Below, in pieces: positions 8,950-17,936 of a stretch of DNA of 64,000 nt. Numbering within the stretch: the stretch's first letter is position 1; each line of letters begins with the position of its first letter. The notes beneath the pieces are model-generated. The model ran no database searches, was not told the DNA's origin, and was given only the letters and a program-made list of their open reading frames with translations. A program made the position numbers and the translations under genes. Origin of the DNA: Oceanospirillales bacterium (GTDB lineage Bacteria > Pseudomonadota > Gammaproteobacteria > Pseudomonadales > Endozoicomonadaceae); the NCBI GenBank assembly GCA_004762125.1, contig SIHQ01000004.1, positions 1 through 64,000 of the forward strand. Reading direction: 5' to 3'.

Positions 8950-9516
8950 ATGACCTTTTCCATTAGCCTCACTGATCAGTCATCACTGCTCGCCCTGGCT
9001 CGTAATACGATTGCAGAGGGATGTGATACGAGTCATGTCCCTCAAGTCGATTTGAATGAGCTTCCAGACTCGCTTCATATCCAGTGTGCAACTTTTGTGA
9101 CTCTTCAAAAGTCTGATGAACTTCGTGGTTGCATCGGCTCCCTAAAAGCACAACGCACTCTTGCTGAAGATGTCGTACATAATGCCTATGCCAGTGCTTT
9201 TCAGGACAGTCGCTTTTACCCTGTAAAAAAAGAAGAACTGCCTGAGCTTCGCATTGAAATATCGGTACTCAGCCCAATGCAGGCTATGGATGTCAATTCT
9301 GAGGAGGAACTGCTGAAAACCATCAGACCTGACATTGATGGTTTGTTGATCCAGAATAACTACCACAGCGCTACATTCCTTCCTCAGGTTTGGGAACAGT
9401 TACCAAACCCTGTGGAGTTTCTACTGCATCTAAAACAAAAAGCAGGACTGCAAAGTCATGAATGGCCGGAGGATATGGTTTGCTTTCGGTATCAGTGTTT
9501 TAAGTTTTGTGTATAG
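8950..9516 (+). CDS. amrA: AmmeMemoRadiSam system protein A (AMMECR1 family)
   Basis: A 188-residue AMMECR1-domain protein. The family motif LRGCIGSL (here in SDELRGCIGSLKAQR, about residues 55-69) and the downstream DSRFYPV and RIEISVLSP segments are intact. In many genomes this domain is fused to the Memo-like protein; here they are separate adjacent genes, presumably one transcript. Function is not known, but the conserved Cys in RGCIG is expected to matter. Confidence 0.95.
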   Translation: MTFSISLTDQSSLLALARNTIAEGCDTSHVPQVDLNELPDSLHIQCATFVTLQKSDELRGCIGSLKAQRTLAEDVVHNAYASAFQDSRFYPVKKEELPELRIEISVLSPMQAMDVNSEEELLKTIRPDIDGLLIQNNYHSATFLPQVWEQLPNPVEFLLHLKQKAGLQSHEWPEDMVCFRYQCFKFCV

Positions 9517-9574
9517 AGGTATTAAATTCGTAAGAAATTACAGGTGCATTCAACGTCTTTAGTGTGAGGCAATA

Positions 9575-9599
9575 GGTAGTATTTATTTTAAATACTACC
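9575..9599. terminator. hairpin after the AMMECR1-like gene
   Basis: A perfect 11-bp stem GGTAGTATTTA / TAAATACTACC with a 3-base loop, 58 bases after the stop codon. No uridine tract follows on the plus strand, so termination efficiency is uncertain. Confidence 0.45.
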
Positions 9600-9712
9600 A
9601 CCAAAATAAAAAACATTCATCAGCTCCCGACCTTCCTGAAAGCATCTCTGCCATTGAATAGTTAATAAAACCGTTCTCTATACTTAATTCAATTTCAGGG
9701 AGGAAGTACCCA

Positions 9713-10165
9713 ATGATTAGAGTACGTTTGTATTTCTTACTCGCTTTGGCAGGCACCATACCCTACGCCGCTTGGGCGCTACTGCGATTAATGGACATAG
9801 ACCTGATACCGGTTTTAGGGCACATCGATCTGGCAGGTTCAACCTACGCAGCACTGATTATTGCTTTTCTTGCGGGTTCTCATTGGGGAAACACACTGCA
9901 TAGGAGCCATTCATCAGACAATCGCGTACTCTTGATCAGTAATCTAATTATGCTGACCGTATGGATCACCCTTCTTACGGTACCTTTTGGCGTACTTCAA
10001 ATATCGGTTTTTATCATCAGCCTGATTGTTTTATTACTGATTGATCTCCACCTGCTTCGTAAGCACCAAATCTCAGAGGGCTATTACTCAATCCGATTAA
10101 TGATCACAAGTTTTGTCATCATGCTGCTTTTAATTACAGGAGTGACGTATGGAACACGCTATTGA
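9713..10165 (+). CDS. DUF3429 family membrane protein
   Basis: A 150-residue integral membrane protein with about five hydrophobic segments. The region YAALIIAFLAGSHWGNTL matches the conserved core of DUF3429 proteins (FLGGIHWG in relatives). It has a GGGAGG ribosome site just upstream and overlaps the next gene by 17 bases, suggesting translational coupling. Biological role is unknown; the family is widespread in proteobacteria. Confidence 0.82.
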   Translation: MIRVRLYFLLALAGTIPYAAWALLRLMDIDLIPVLGHIDLAGSTYAALIIAFLAGSHWGNTLHRSHSSDNRVLLISNLIMLTVWITLLTVPFGVLQISVFIISLIVLLLIDLHLLRKHQISEGYYSIRLMITSFVIMLLLITGVTYGTRY

Positions 10166-10436
10166 TATCACCCGAGTGTTGAATGCTTTTGAAATCATTC
10201 GAGAAAATGGCAAGAAAGTAGACGACGAATACTACTACGAAGGCTTCTTTGCTTCTTCATCGTACGACGGTTACACGGTAACTTTAAAAACTCAGCATGT
10301 GCAGATGCATATCGGCTTTCACAACACTTTCCATTTTGATAGTAAACACCAAAGTGAGATTGATGATTTCATGCACTCTTTATTGAATCTGGAATTAATC
10401 AGTAAGAGTGACGAAAACGGAAACCTAACACAGTAA
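10149..10436 (+). CDS. small cytoplasmic protein, probably DUF3081 family
   Basis: A 95-residue soluble, acidic protein starting inside the end of the DUF3429 gene, with GGAGTGACGT as the ribosome site. The pattern VLNAFEIIRENGKK ... SSYDGYTVTL ... GFHNTFHFD resembles DUF3081 proteins of marine gammaproteobacteria. The assignment is from memory of the family pattern, so it is moderate. No function is known. A strong terminator follows directly. Confidence 0.7.
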   Translation: MEHAIDITRVLNAFEIIRENGKKVDDEYYYEGFFASSSYDGYTVTLKTQHVQMHIGFHNTFHFDSKHQSEIDDFMHSLLNLELISKSDENGNLTQ

Positions 10437-10451
10437 TTTCCATCATCTAAT

Positions 10452-10486
10452 AAAAAAGGCTGCCTCACTACAAGGCAGCCTTTTTA
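10452..10486. terminator. bidirectional Rho-independent terminator
   Basis: An A-tract, an 8-bp perfect stem GGCTGCCT / AGGCAGCC with a 7-base loop, then a T-tract. It serves the DUF3429 operon on the plus strand and tyrS arriving from the other side. Confidence 0.93.
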
Positions 10487-10499
10487 TTATCTGTAGTCT

Positions 10500-11807
10500 T
10501 TACACCACTTCAAACAAGAAGTGATTCTTCTTACCCAGTTTCACTAGGAAGAAACGGCCATACATGGCATTTTCTACCGATAAGCATTCTGGCAGATTCA
10601 TGTTGTCTGCCGCGCCACGAGCTACACCATTAAAGAAGACGGCATTGCGTCCCAGTGCATCCTTAACCTGCTTACCAGATTTCACCATCCCTTTTTCAGC
10701 AAACAGCTGGGTCATTGGCTGACCTTCCAGCTCTTCACGCTTGATAGTGGCGCTTGGCAAGCCATCCTGTTTCAGCTGTTCCAGATCATTTTCAGACAGG
10801 CTACTGCTGTCACCGGAGAACAGAGCTTGAGTAATACGTTCAGCAGCCAAATAGCCTTCTTCGCCATGAACAAGACGAGTCACTTCTTTCGCCAGAATCT
10901 GCTGAGCTTCAGGGCGACCTTCCCCCTCTTCATCAGCCTTTCTGACTGCGTCAATCTCATCCTGAGACATAAAGGTGAAGAAGCTCATAAAGCGATAAGC
11001 GTCCGAATCCGCCGTATTCATCCAGAACTGGTAGAAAGCGTACTGAGACGTTTTGGATGGATCCAGCCATACAGCACCACCTTCGGTCTTACCAAACTTG
11101 GAGCCATCGGATTTGGTGATCAGAGGAACTGTCAAACCAAACGCACGGGACTGATTCTGACGGCGAGCCAGATCAATACCGCCAACGATGTTACCCCATT
11201 GATCACTGCCACCCACCTGCAGAGTGCAGTCGTAGCGACGGTTCAGTTCAGCAAAATCCATCCCCTGCAACAAAGCGTAAGAGAATTCGGTAAAAGAGAT
11301 ACCGGCACCTTCACGGTTGAGACGTTGCTGAACAGATTCTTTATTGATCATGGCATTCACGGAGAAGTGCTTGCCAACATCGCGTAAAAAATCGAGAGCG
11401 CTCATTTCACCGGTCCAGTCCAGATTGTTTACAACCAGGGCTGAATTCTCACCACAATCGAAGTCAATAAACTGGCTGACCTGACCTTTGATCTTGTCTA
11501 CCCAACCGGCTACGACATCAGCCGTATTCAACTGACGTTCAGCCGCCTTGAAGCTTGGGTCACCGATCAAACCGGTAGCACCACCGACCAGAGCAATAGG
11601 CTTGTGGCCAGCGTCCTGAAAACGTTTAAGAACCAACAAAGGCACTAGGTGGCCAAGATGCAGGCTGTCTGCAGTCGGATCGAAGCCGCAATAAAGAACT
11701 CGGGGCTGTTCGCTCAAGTGAGCGTCCAATTCCTCGACAGCGGTGGTCTGTGCGATGAGCTGGCGGGCCTGCAGATCTTTCAGTAGCTGATTTTGACTCT
11801 CGGACAT
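10500..11807 (-). CDS. tyrS: tyrosyl-tRNA synthetase
   Basis: A 435-residue class I aminoacyl-tRNA synthetase charging tRNA-Tyr. The HIGH-like motif is H50-L-G-H53 and the KMSKS-like loop is KFGKT in [22 protein letters not shown], the tyrosine-binding region, is intact (VGGSDQWGN). A C-terminal S4-like RNA-binding domain covers the last 70 or so residues. Position next to the M23 peptidase and anmK matches the order in Pseudomonas. The start is ATG 11807 after an AGGAAAGGT ribosome site. Confidence 0.97.
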   Translation of the reverse strand: MSESQNQLLKDLQARQLIAQTTAVEELDAHLSEQPRVLYCGFDPTADSLHLGHLVPLLVLKRFQDAGHKPIALVGGATGLIGDPSFKAAERQLNTADVVAGWVDKIKGQVSQFIDFDCGENSALVVNNLDWTGEMSALDFLRDVGKHFSVNAMINKESVQQRLNREGAGISFTEFSYALLQGMDFAELNRRYDCTLQVGGSDQWGNIVGGIDLARRQNQSRAFGLTVPLITKSDGSKFGKTEGGAVWLDPSKTSQYAFYQFWMNTADSDAYRFMSFFTFMSQDEIDAVRKADEEGEGRPEAQQILAKEVTRLVHGEEGYLAAERITQALFSGDSSSLSENDLEQLKQDGLPSATIKREELEGQPMTQLFAEKGMVKSGKQVKDALGRNAVFFNGVARGAADNMNLPECLSVENAMYGRFFLVKLGKKNHFLFEVV

Positions 11808-12159
11808 TACCTTTCCTGCTGCTTTTCTGCTGATTCAAAGCATTGGGTTGAACCAGCGGAGGGTCGACGTGAAGAACGGGACAAAATACAACAAAATGAT
11901 CTCAGAACAAAGTCGCAATTGGTGTGTAAAGTTGAATCAGGGTGACTTCTAATAAAAGTAGGTAAGTTCACTCAGTAAAAATTACTCGAAAGCCTTAACT
12001 TTCAAGATTTGAGTAGCTGTTCGTATTGAGTGCCGATTTTTTGTCAGAAGAATGCAAAAAACTTTACAAATTGCTTATAGCTATAAATCAATTCATTCGT
12101 TAGCTTTTCGAAGTATAATTGAACATATAGTTACTTAACATCAACATGCATATTACGTT
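11808..12159. other. divergent intergenic region tyrS / M23 peptidase
   Basis: 352 bases without a gene. Near the peptidase, TATAAT (12114-12119) is a likely -10 with a poor -35. No clear ribosome site is visible immediately before the peptidase ATG. No T-box-like structure was recognised in front of tyrS. Confidence 0.45.
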
Positions 12160-13602
12160 ATGAAAAAGCTCTCTTTTAAAAATGCCATGCGTGACCGGAG
12201 TACTGGCATCAAAAAATTCCCCAAACGACACCTGCTCGTTGTGACAGGTGTGGCCGCAGCAGTGATGACCGTTATTGGCCTCTTGCCCTCTTCACAAGTA
12301 GAGGCCAAACGCTCTGAAATGGAGCTGGTGATTGACGGTCACCAAACAGCCAGCCCTAAAGAGGAGCTGAAGGCTGTTGCTGTTACTGTTGCTGTTGCTA
12401 CCGTACCTTCGGTCGCCAAAGAGACTGAAGAACAGAAGATTATTCGCGAACAAGCAAAACAGGAAGCAGCTCGTATAGCCGCAGAAGATGCAGCTCTCGG
12501 TTCCTGGCAGACTCTGACAGTAAAATCAGGAAACAATCTTTCAACACTATTTGATAATGCCGGGCTCAGTGCTCGTGTGGTTTATAACATCGCCAAAACT
12601 CCTGAATTTGGTAAAAAACTGACGGATATTCGTCCTGGACAGACACTTAAATTCAGGGTTAACGCTGAGGGTACGCTTACCCAGATGCGTTACGTGCAGG
12701 ATCGTCTTAACAGCATCTTCTTTGAAAACACTGACAAGGGCTACACCGCTCAAAAAATCACTCTGACTCCGGAAGTTCGAGTTGCCTATACCCATGGCAC
12801 TATCAAAAACTCTCTGTTCCTGGCCAGCCAGAAAGCTGGAATGACTCAGAAAATGACCATGGAACTGGCCGGTCTTTTTGGCTGGGATGTCGATTTTGCT
12901 TTGGATATTCGTGAAGGTGACAGCTTCAACCTAATCTATGAAGAAAAATACCTCGATGGGGAAAAACTGGGTAACGGAAACATTCTGGCGGCCAGCTTTA
13001 CCAATCGGGGTGAAACCTTCAAAGCTATTCGTTATACCGATAAAGGCGGAGACTCGGATTATTACTCCCCAGACGGGAAGAGCATGAAAAAGGCTTTCCT
13101 GAGAACACCGGTAGATTTCACCCGTATCAGCTCAAAGTTTAACCCGAACCGTCTGCACCCGATCTTTAAAACTAAACGTCCTCACAGAGCCGTGGACTAC
13201 GCAGCCAAAAGAGGCACACCGATCAAAGCTGCAGGCGATGGTCGAATTAAATTTATTGGCAGGAAAAAAGGCTATGGCAATGTAGTCTATATCCAACACC
13301 CCAATAATGTTGTCACTCTGTACGCCCACCAGAGCCGAGTTAACAAAAAGCTCAAAAAGGGCTATCGTGTGAAGCAGGGACAAATCATTGGTTATGTGGG
13401 TTCTACGGGTTGGGCAACCGGCCCTCATCTGCATTATGAGTTCCGCGTTAACGGTGTTCACCGTAACCCGATCACAGTGAAGCTGCCTGATGCCGCACCT
13501 ATTGCCAAGTCTGAACGAGTTAATTTCAAAGCTCATGCTAATAAAGCCCTGGCACAGCTTGAACAACACAATGGCACTATGCTGGCCAGCAACGAGCAGT
13601 AA
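12160..13602 (+). CDS. mepM: M23 family murein DD-endopeptidase (MepM-like)
   Basis: A 480-residue membrane-anchored peptidoglycan hydrolase. A single hydrophobic segment (about residues 25-43) anchors it in the inner membrane; a LysM/OapA-like region around residues 110-165 binds the wall; the LytM catalytic domain has zinc ligands H342-x3-D346 and H423-L-H425. MepM-type enzymes cut D-Ala-mDAP crosslinks during wall growth. The next gene, anmK, recycles wall anhydromuropeptides, so both serve wall turnover. Length fits the family (about 440-480). Confidence 0.93.
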   Translation: MKKLSFKNAMRDRSTGIKKFPKRHLLVVTGVAAAVMTVIGLLPSSQVEAKRSEMELVIDGHQTASPKEELKAVAVTVAVATVPSVAKETEEQKIIREQAKQEAARIAAEDAALGSWQTLTVKSGNNLSTLFDNAGLSARVVYNIAKTPEFGKKLTDIRPGQTLKFRVNAEGTLTQMRYVQDRLNSIFFENTDKGYTAQKITLTPEVRVAYTHGTIKNSLFLASQKAGMTQKMTMELAGLFGWDVDFALDIREGDSFNLIYEEKYLDGEKLGNGNILAASFTNRGETFKAIRYTDKGGDSDYYSPDGKSMKKAFLRTPVDFTRISSKFNPNRLHPIFKTKRPHRAVDYAAKRGTPIKAAGDGRIKFIGRKKGYGNVVYIQHPNNVVTLYAHQSRVNKKLKKGYRVKQGQIIGYVGSTGWATGPHLHYEFRVNGVHRNPITVKLPDAAPIAKSERVNFKAHANKALAQLEQHNGTMLASNEQ

Positions 13603-13615
13603 TATCTCCATTCCA

Positions 13616-13645
13616 GCAGCCTTTCAGGCTGCCGCTTTTGTTTTT
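13616..13645 (+). terminator. terminator between M23 peptidase and anmK
   Basis: Stem GCAGCCT / AGGCTGC with a 3-base loop followed by CGCTTTTGTTTTT. It should attenuate read-through into anmK, whose ATG is only 16 bases beyond the T-rich tail. Confidence 0.8.
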
Positions 13646-13661
13646 ATCACGGATGATCTTC

Positions 13662-14765
13662 ATGCCTGATTTATTCATTGGTTTAATGTCAGGAACCAGC
13701 CTGGACGGCATTGATGCAGTCTTGGTTTGTATTGATGGCAGTCAAATCAAGCAGTTGGCCGCTATCAGCCACACGCTTCCTGAGGCGCTTAAACAGCAGC
13801 TGGAAGCGCTCACACTGCCCGGTGACAATGAAATCGAGAGAGTAGCGGTGGCAGAACCTGCTTTTGCAAAAGAAAGTGCATCAGCCGTAAAAAGCCTTTT
13901 ACAACACTCCGGCTATGCTCCTGAACAGATTAAAGCCATTGGCAGCCATGGCCAAACCATTCGCCACCGGCCAGAAAAAGGCTACACACTTCAAATTGGC
14001 GACCCCAGCCTGATTGCAGAATTGACAGGCATCACTGTGGTTGGCGATTTTCGACGTCGGGATGTTGCCGCCGGAGGACAGGGAGCACCTCTGGTTCCAG
14101 CCTTTCATAAGGCGGTTTTTCATCATAACAATGAAAACAGGGTGATCGTAAATATTGGAGGTATGGCCAACCTGACTCTGCTTTCCAAAGACAACAACAT
14201 TCCTGTCACAGGTTTTGATACCGGCCCCGGCAATATACTGATGGATTTCTGGACTCAACAGCACCTTGGCCAGCCTTACGATGAGAACGGCGATTGGTCT
14301 GCCAGCGGATCTACAGATCAAACTTTACTGAAACACTTTCTGAACGAGCCTTACTTTTCTCAACCCACCCCCAAAAGTACGGGGAGAGAGTTATTTAACC
14401 CTCAGTGGCTAACCACTCAACTGACCCATTTTTCACATCTACCAGCGAATACCGTTTCCGCCACACTGTGCCAGCTGACAGCGACTAGCATTGCTCAACA
14501 TATCGACGATTACGCACCTGATACCAAAGCTGTTTATGTTTGCGGTGGTGGAGCCAGAAATAAAACACTGATGGACATGCTCAGTCATGAACTGAGGCAT
14601 TGTCGATTGGAGAGTACGTCATCCATTGGCATTGAGCCTGATTGGGTTGAGGCTGTTGCCTTTGCTTGGCTCGCCAGCCAGACTCTCTCAGGTCTTGCAG
14701 GTAACTTGCCTGAAGTGACTGGAGCCAGAGGTTTGAGGGTGTTGGGTGCTATCTATCCTGTCTGA
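13662..14765 (+). CDS. anmK: anhydro-N-acetylmuramic acid kinase
   Basis: A 367-residue sugar kinase that phosphorylates and opens 1,6-anhydro-MurNAc to MurNAc-6-phosphate in wall recycling. The start MPDLFIGLMSGTSLDGID matches the ATP-binding beginning of AnmK, and VNIGGMANLT, GFDTGPGN and VCGGGARN are the other family blocks. I chose ATG 13662 because GGA lies 8-10 bases before it and the length then matches E. coli AnmK (369); an in-frame TTG at 13638 would add eight residues from the terminator. Location between M23 peptidase and erpA is conserved in Pseudomonas. Confidence 0.95.
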   Translation: MPDLFIGLMSGTSLDGIDAVLVCIDGSQIKQLAAISHTLPEALKQQLEALTLPGDNEIERVAVAEPAFAKESASAVKSLLQHSGYAPEQIKAIGSHGQTIRHRPEKGYTLQIGDPSLIAELTGITVVGDFRRRDVAAGGQGAPLVPAFHKAVFHHNNENRVIVNIGGMANLTLLSKDNNIPVTGFDTGPGNILMDFWTQQHLGQPYDENGDWSASGSTDQTLLKHFLNEPYFSQPTPKSTGRELFNPQWLTTQLTHFSHLPANTVSATLCQLTATSIAQHIDDYAPDTKAVYVCGGGARNKTLMDMLSHELRHCRLESTSSIGIEPDWVEAVAFAWLASQTLSGLAGNLPEVTGARGLRVLGAIYPV

Positions 14766-14970
14766 ATTTAACGGGTAAATGAAATCTCTGCTCATCAGCC
14801 GCCATAAAACCATGCCGCTTTGTATACGCTGGTCTGAGAGTCCTATTCAGTTCCCGCAGTTTGTCATCCAAGCCTATTCTATCTTTCAACAAACCTAGCG
14901 GGCTTATCAGGCTGAAGCTGATACCCTCTTACTGAAGTGCCTTGATCTGATCCTGATACCGAGCCACCAC
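14749..14970 (-). pseudogene. degraded reading-frame remnant between anmK and erpA
   Basis: On the minus strand a frame reads VARYQDQIKALQ, then TAA (14929-14931), then continues for 59 protein-like residues including SPLGLLKDRIGLDDKLREL and RPAYTKRHGFMAADEQRF to TAG at 14749-14751, slightly inside the end of anmK. There is no start codon or ribosome site. Upstream, a protein-like stretch (DSYEWW) lies in another frame. The amino-acid texture suggests a decayed gene, but I cannot name the family. Confidence 0.35.
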
Positions 14971-15086
14971 TCATAGCTGTCCCTACCGAAAGCTGTTAAT
15001 CCCTTAACTTCAGTGTAATAGACAAAAACAGGACTTGGGAAAGAGAAGAGCAGGACGAAGGCATGATTGCTTCGCCCTTACTGAGA

Positions 15087-15443
15087 TCACATTGAGAAGG
15101 AAGAACCACAACCACAGGTGGCTGTTGCATTAGGGTTTTTGACCAGAAATCGCGAGCCCTCCAGCCCTTCTTCGTAGTCAACCTCAGCACCTACCAGATA
15201 CTGATAGCTCAGAGAATCGACAGCCATCTCTGCTTCATCTCTCTTTATCAGAGTGTCATCGTCCGCCAGCTGGTCATCAAATTTGAAACCATACTGAAAA
15301 CCGGAACATCCTCCGCCTGTTACATAGACCCTGAGTCTCATGGACTTATTGTCTTCATCATCCAGAAGCTGCTTCACTTTGCTGGCAGCTTTGTCTGTTA
15401 ACCCAATAGGGTCCGGCATGAATGTTTCCACTACAGCGCTCAT
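15087..15443 (-). CDS. erpA: iron-sulfur cluster insertion protein ErpA
   Basis: A 118-residue A-type Fe-S carrier. The three cluster-binding cysteines are present: C46 in [11 protein letters not shown] and C110, C112 in CGCGSSF. ErpA delivers 4Fe-4S clusters to respiratory and isoprenoid enzymes. The N-terminal start [16 protein letters not shown] and its adjacency to anmK match Pseudomonas erpA, which favours ErpA over IscA. No isc genes are in the window. Confidence 0.95.
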   Translation of the reverse strand: MSAVVETFMPDPIGLTDKAASKVKQLLDDEDNKSMRLRVYVTGGGCSGFQYGFKFDDQLADDDTLIKRDEAEMAVDSLSYQYLVGAEVDYEEGLEGSRFLVKNPNATATCGCGSSFSM

Positions 15444-15559
15444 CTATCCTCCCGTGCTATCTGTACTTAGCAGATAACCCGCAGTTATCACTATTATGAC
15501 TGCATTATCCAAGTAACCTAGTAGAATAGTCAATTATTAACAGTAGCAGCAGACTGCTG

Positions 15560-16342
15560 CTACTCCCTACTCAGGCTACTGGCCAGTTCCTGGTTCCAAC
15601 TGTATGTTTTAATAATGTTTTTTACTGCACCCCGTCTGACCTTTATGGCTACTCGAATTCTCTGCGGGGTAAATCCAGATGGTATTTCCAGCTGCATATA
15701 ATCGTCTTTCTCAGGAAATGCCTGAAAATAACGAAAACCCAATGCCTGACTTTTATCCATCCCGGCCAGCTCCAGCAAAGACAAGGTCTTCTTCTTGCCA
15801 CCTGAAAGACCATCAACCTCAACACTCATGGTTCCTTTCAGAAACGGGTTATCACGAGCAACCTGAGAGACGACTAACCGAACCAGAAAACGGTTTTCAG
15901 CATCACCGGGTAACAATTCAAGTCCATGCAATCGAACGCCCTGAGCCGTATTTTCAGGAGCCAAAACACTTTTGAAAAATGCCAAATCTTTGCTTAAATC
16001 CGCTTTTTCACCTTCCAGCTCTCGAATCAGGCCACGGATATTCTTGATTGATTCTTTATCGACTTGGCCTGTTCGCTCAAGAATAGCTACTCGCTGAGCA
16101 AACTTTTCCCTCTCTGTTATAAGCGTCTTGTTGGATTTCTCAAGACGAATATTTTCATTATTCAATCTTGCGGCTTCAGTATCGGAGATCCTGCCTCCAA
16201 GCCAATAAGAAACAGCAACAGAAACCAGAAAGGCCATAATCAAAATAATGCGCTGACGGCGCTCTTTTTCGGGATCATGAGGTACAACTTTCAAGTTACC
16301 GGGTCCATATACCTTGGGCGAAGGTGATTGCGTTTCAGTCAT
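15560..16342 (-). CDS. DUF6776-type membrane-anchored coiled-coil protein
   Basis: A 260-residue protein with a cytoplasmic N-terminus rich in charge, one transmembrane helix (about residues 31-48), a coiled coil (about 52-120) and a C-terminal globular domain. The Pseudomonas gene beside erpA encodes a similar protein, which supports the DUF6776 assignment. It lies 116 bases upstream of erpA on the same strand. No enzymatic motif is visible; a structural role at the inner membrane is the simplest guess. Confidence 0.75.
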   Translation of the reverse strand: MTETQSPSPKVYGPGNLKVVPHDPEKERRQRIILIMAFLVSVAVSYWLGGRISDTEAARLNNENIRLEKSNKTLITEREKFAQRVAILERTGQVDKESIKNIRGLIRELEGEKADLSKDLAFFKSVLAPENTAQGVRLHGLELLPGDAENRFLVRLVVSQVARDNPFLKGTMSVEVDGLSGGKKKTLSLLELAGMDKSQALGFRYFQAFPEKDDYMQLEIPSGFTPQRIRVAIKVRRGAVKNIIKTYSWNQELASSLSRE

Positions 16343-16583
16343 TGAACGTGTCCAGTATCGACCTGAATAAGGAGTAAACCGTTGAAGGGAAAATCACTCT
16401 AAAAGCTCAGCAGAACTATACACAAGCCTTATATCTATCTCAAACAAGCGTCCTAGCCAGGCTAGGTTACTGGATCAAGATCATGGACTTATCATGCAAC
16501 AGCTGTTCGCTCCCCCACCGACAATTGTATGATAGCCTGCTGACACCGGCTGAATAGCCTCCATAAGAAAGTAACAGGTAAAT

Positions 16584-17219
16584 ATGCTCGACTGCTGGAC
16601 CACCCAATTAATTTCCCCACCACTCAGATTGCTGGCAAAAATCCTCAAATCCAGAGGTATTACTCCAGATCAGGTAACCTTCACCGGATTCCTGATAGGC
16701 CTGCTATCCATTCCATTATTGGCCTTTCAACTTTATGAGTTTGCGCTGATTGCCATTCTATGTAATCGAATCTTTGACGGTATTGATGGTGCTCTGGCTC
16801 GCCTGGGGACTCCGTCTGATGCAGGTGGATATCTGGATATCACACTGGATTTTATTTTTTATTCTGCTGTTATTTTTGGTTTTGCACTGGCCGACCCGAC
16901 AGCAAATGCTCTTGTTGCCTGTTTATTGGTTTTGACATTTATGGGGACAGGTTCCAGCTTTCTGGCCTATGCCATCGTAGCGGAGAAAAAGAATCTAGCG
17001 GATCCGAATTTCAGTCATAAATCTTTTTACTATATGAATGGATTGGCTGAAGGGACTGAAACCATTGCCATGTTCGTACTTTTTTGCCTTTTCCCAGGAT
17101 ACTTCCCTGAGCTGGCATTGCTGTTTGCGGTAATCTGTATTCTCACCACCATAACCAGAGTTTGGGGTGGTTATCAGACAATAAAAAAAGCTGACAGAAC
17201 TGATACTGTCACGGAGTAA
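16584..17219 (+). CDS. CDP-alcohol phosphatidyltransferase family protein
   Basis: A 211-residue integral membrane enzyme. The signature D-G-x2-A-R-x8-G-x3-D-x3-D is complete in DGIDGALARLGTPSDAGGYL followed by DITLD. Such enzymes swap CMP of a CDP-alcohol (usually CDP-diacylglycerol) for a polar alcohol. The acceptor here cannot be read from sequence; it differs from standard PgsA and PssA. A 57-residue membrane protein follows one base after its stop. Confidence 0.9.
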   Translation: MLDCWTTQLISPPLRLLAKILKSRGITPDQVTFTGFLIGLLSIPLLAFQLYEFALIAILCNRIFDGIDGALARLGTPSDAGGYLDITLDFIFYSAVIFGFALADPTANALVACLLVLTFMGTGSSFLAYAIVAEKKNLADPNFSHKSFYYMNGLAEGTETIAMFVLFCLFPGYFPELALLFAVICILTTITRVWGGYQTIKKADRTDTVTE

Positions 17220-17220
17220 C

Positions 17221-17394
17221 ATGAATCTACTGAAAATTTTATTTCTACTGTTTTTGACTCTGGCCATTATCATTATGGTGGTCGAACGATATGGCAAACC
17301 AATGAGCCAGAGTAAGCAGTCCAAATTATCCCGAGTAGCTATTTTTCTGTTTTTGGGTTTGATCATTGCCCGAATCATTCAGGAGTTGATCTGA
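17221..17394 (+). CDS. small two-helix membrane protein
   Basis: An ATG lies one base after the stop of the phosphatidyltransferase gene, with ACGGAGTAAC as its ribosome site. The 57 residues start MNLLKILFLLFLTLAIIIMV and end in a second hydrophobic stretch AIFLFLGLIIARIIQEL, with a basic loop GKPMSQSKQSK between them. A strong terminator follows within 35 bases, so it is the last gene of a two-gene operon. The family is unknown to me; coupling suggests a role with the lipid enzyme. Confidence 0.72.
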   Translation: MNLLKILFLLFLTLAIIIMVVERYGKPMSQSKQSKLSRVAIFLFLGLIIARIIQELI

Positions 17395-17426
17395 TTAGCT
17401 AAGGGACCTGATAAACGAACAGACAT

Positions 17427-17464
17427 AAAAAAAGGCAACCAGTCATGCTGCGTTGCCTTTTTTT
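17427..17464. terminator. bidirectional Rho-independent terminator
   Basis: Seven A, then GGCAAC / GTTGCC as a GC-rich core stem, then seven T. It ends the lipid-enzyme operon on one strand and the cold-shock gene on the other. Confidence 0.92.
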
Positions 17465-17477
17465 CAACAGTTATCGA

Positions 17478-17687
17478 TCAATCGACAACTTCGATGTTCT
17501 CAGCCTGAGGACCTTTGTCGCCCTGAGTTACTTCAAATTTAACACGCTGGCCTTCAACCAGAGTTTTGAAGCCGTCGCCAACGATAGCACGGAAGTGGGC
17601 AAACACGTCTGGCCCTTCGTCCTGAGCGATAAAACCATAGCCTTTAGATTCGTTGAACCACTTAACAGTTCCAGTAGAAGTAGACAT
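17478..17687 (-). CDS. cold-shock domain protein (CspA family)
   Basis: A 69-residue single OB-fold nucleic-acid binding protein. RNP1 is KGYGFI (residues 15-20) and RNP2 is DVFAHF (27-32; the usual VFVHF has Ala here). The N-terminal [14 protein letters not shown] is typical. It acts as an RNA chaperone or transcription antiterminator. About 150 bases separate it from the divergent PAP2 gene, leaving room for the long leader common in csp genes, though no cold-box could be confirmed. Confidence 0.95.
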   Translation of the reverse strand: MSTSTGTVKWFNESKGYGFIAQDEGPDVFAHFRAIVGDGFKTLVEGQRVKFEVTQGDKGPQAENIEVVD

Positions 17688-17936
17688 AGTCTTTTCCCGA
17701 AAAAAATCGCAAGTAACTGGTCTGGATGACCGCTCAGCTAAAAGTACCGCTTTTACTTATGATTCTTCAGGACGAGCTACAACAATGGAACTTCGAAATG
17801 CTTAACATAAATAAGTCATACCTTAAAGCTAAAGTAATTGTACTTCATTTTCACTGTTACGCAATGCGCACACCATTCTAAAGATACATCCGGATTGAAC
17901 AGATACAAGCTGAAACAAGCCAACTCTGGTTACTCT

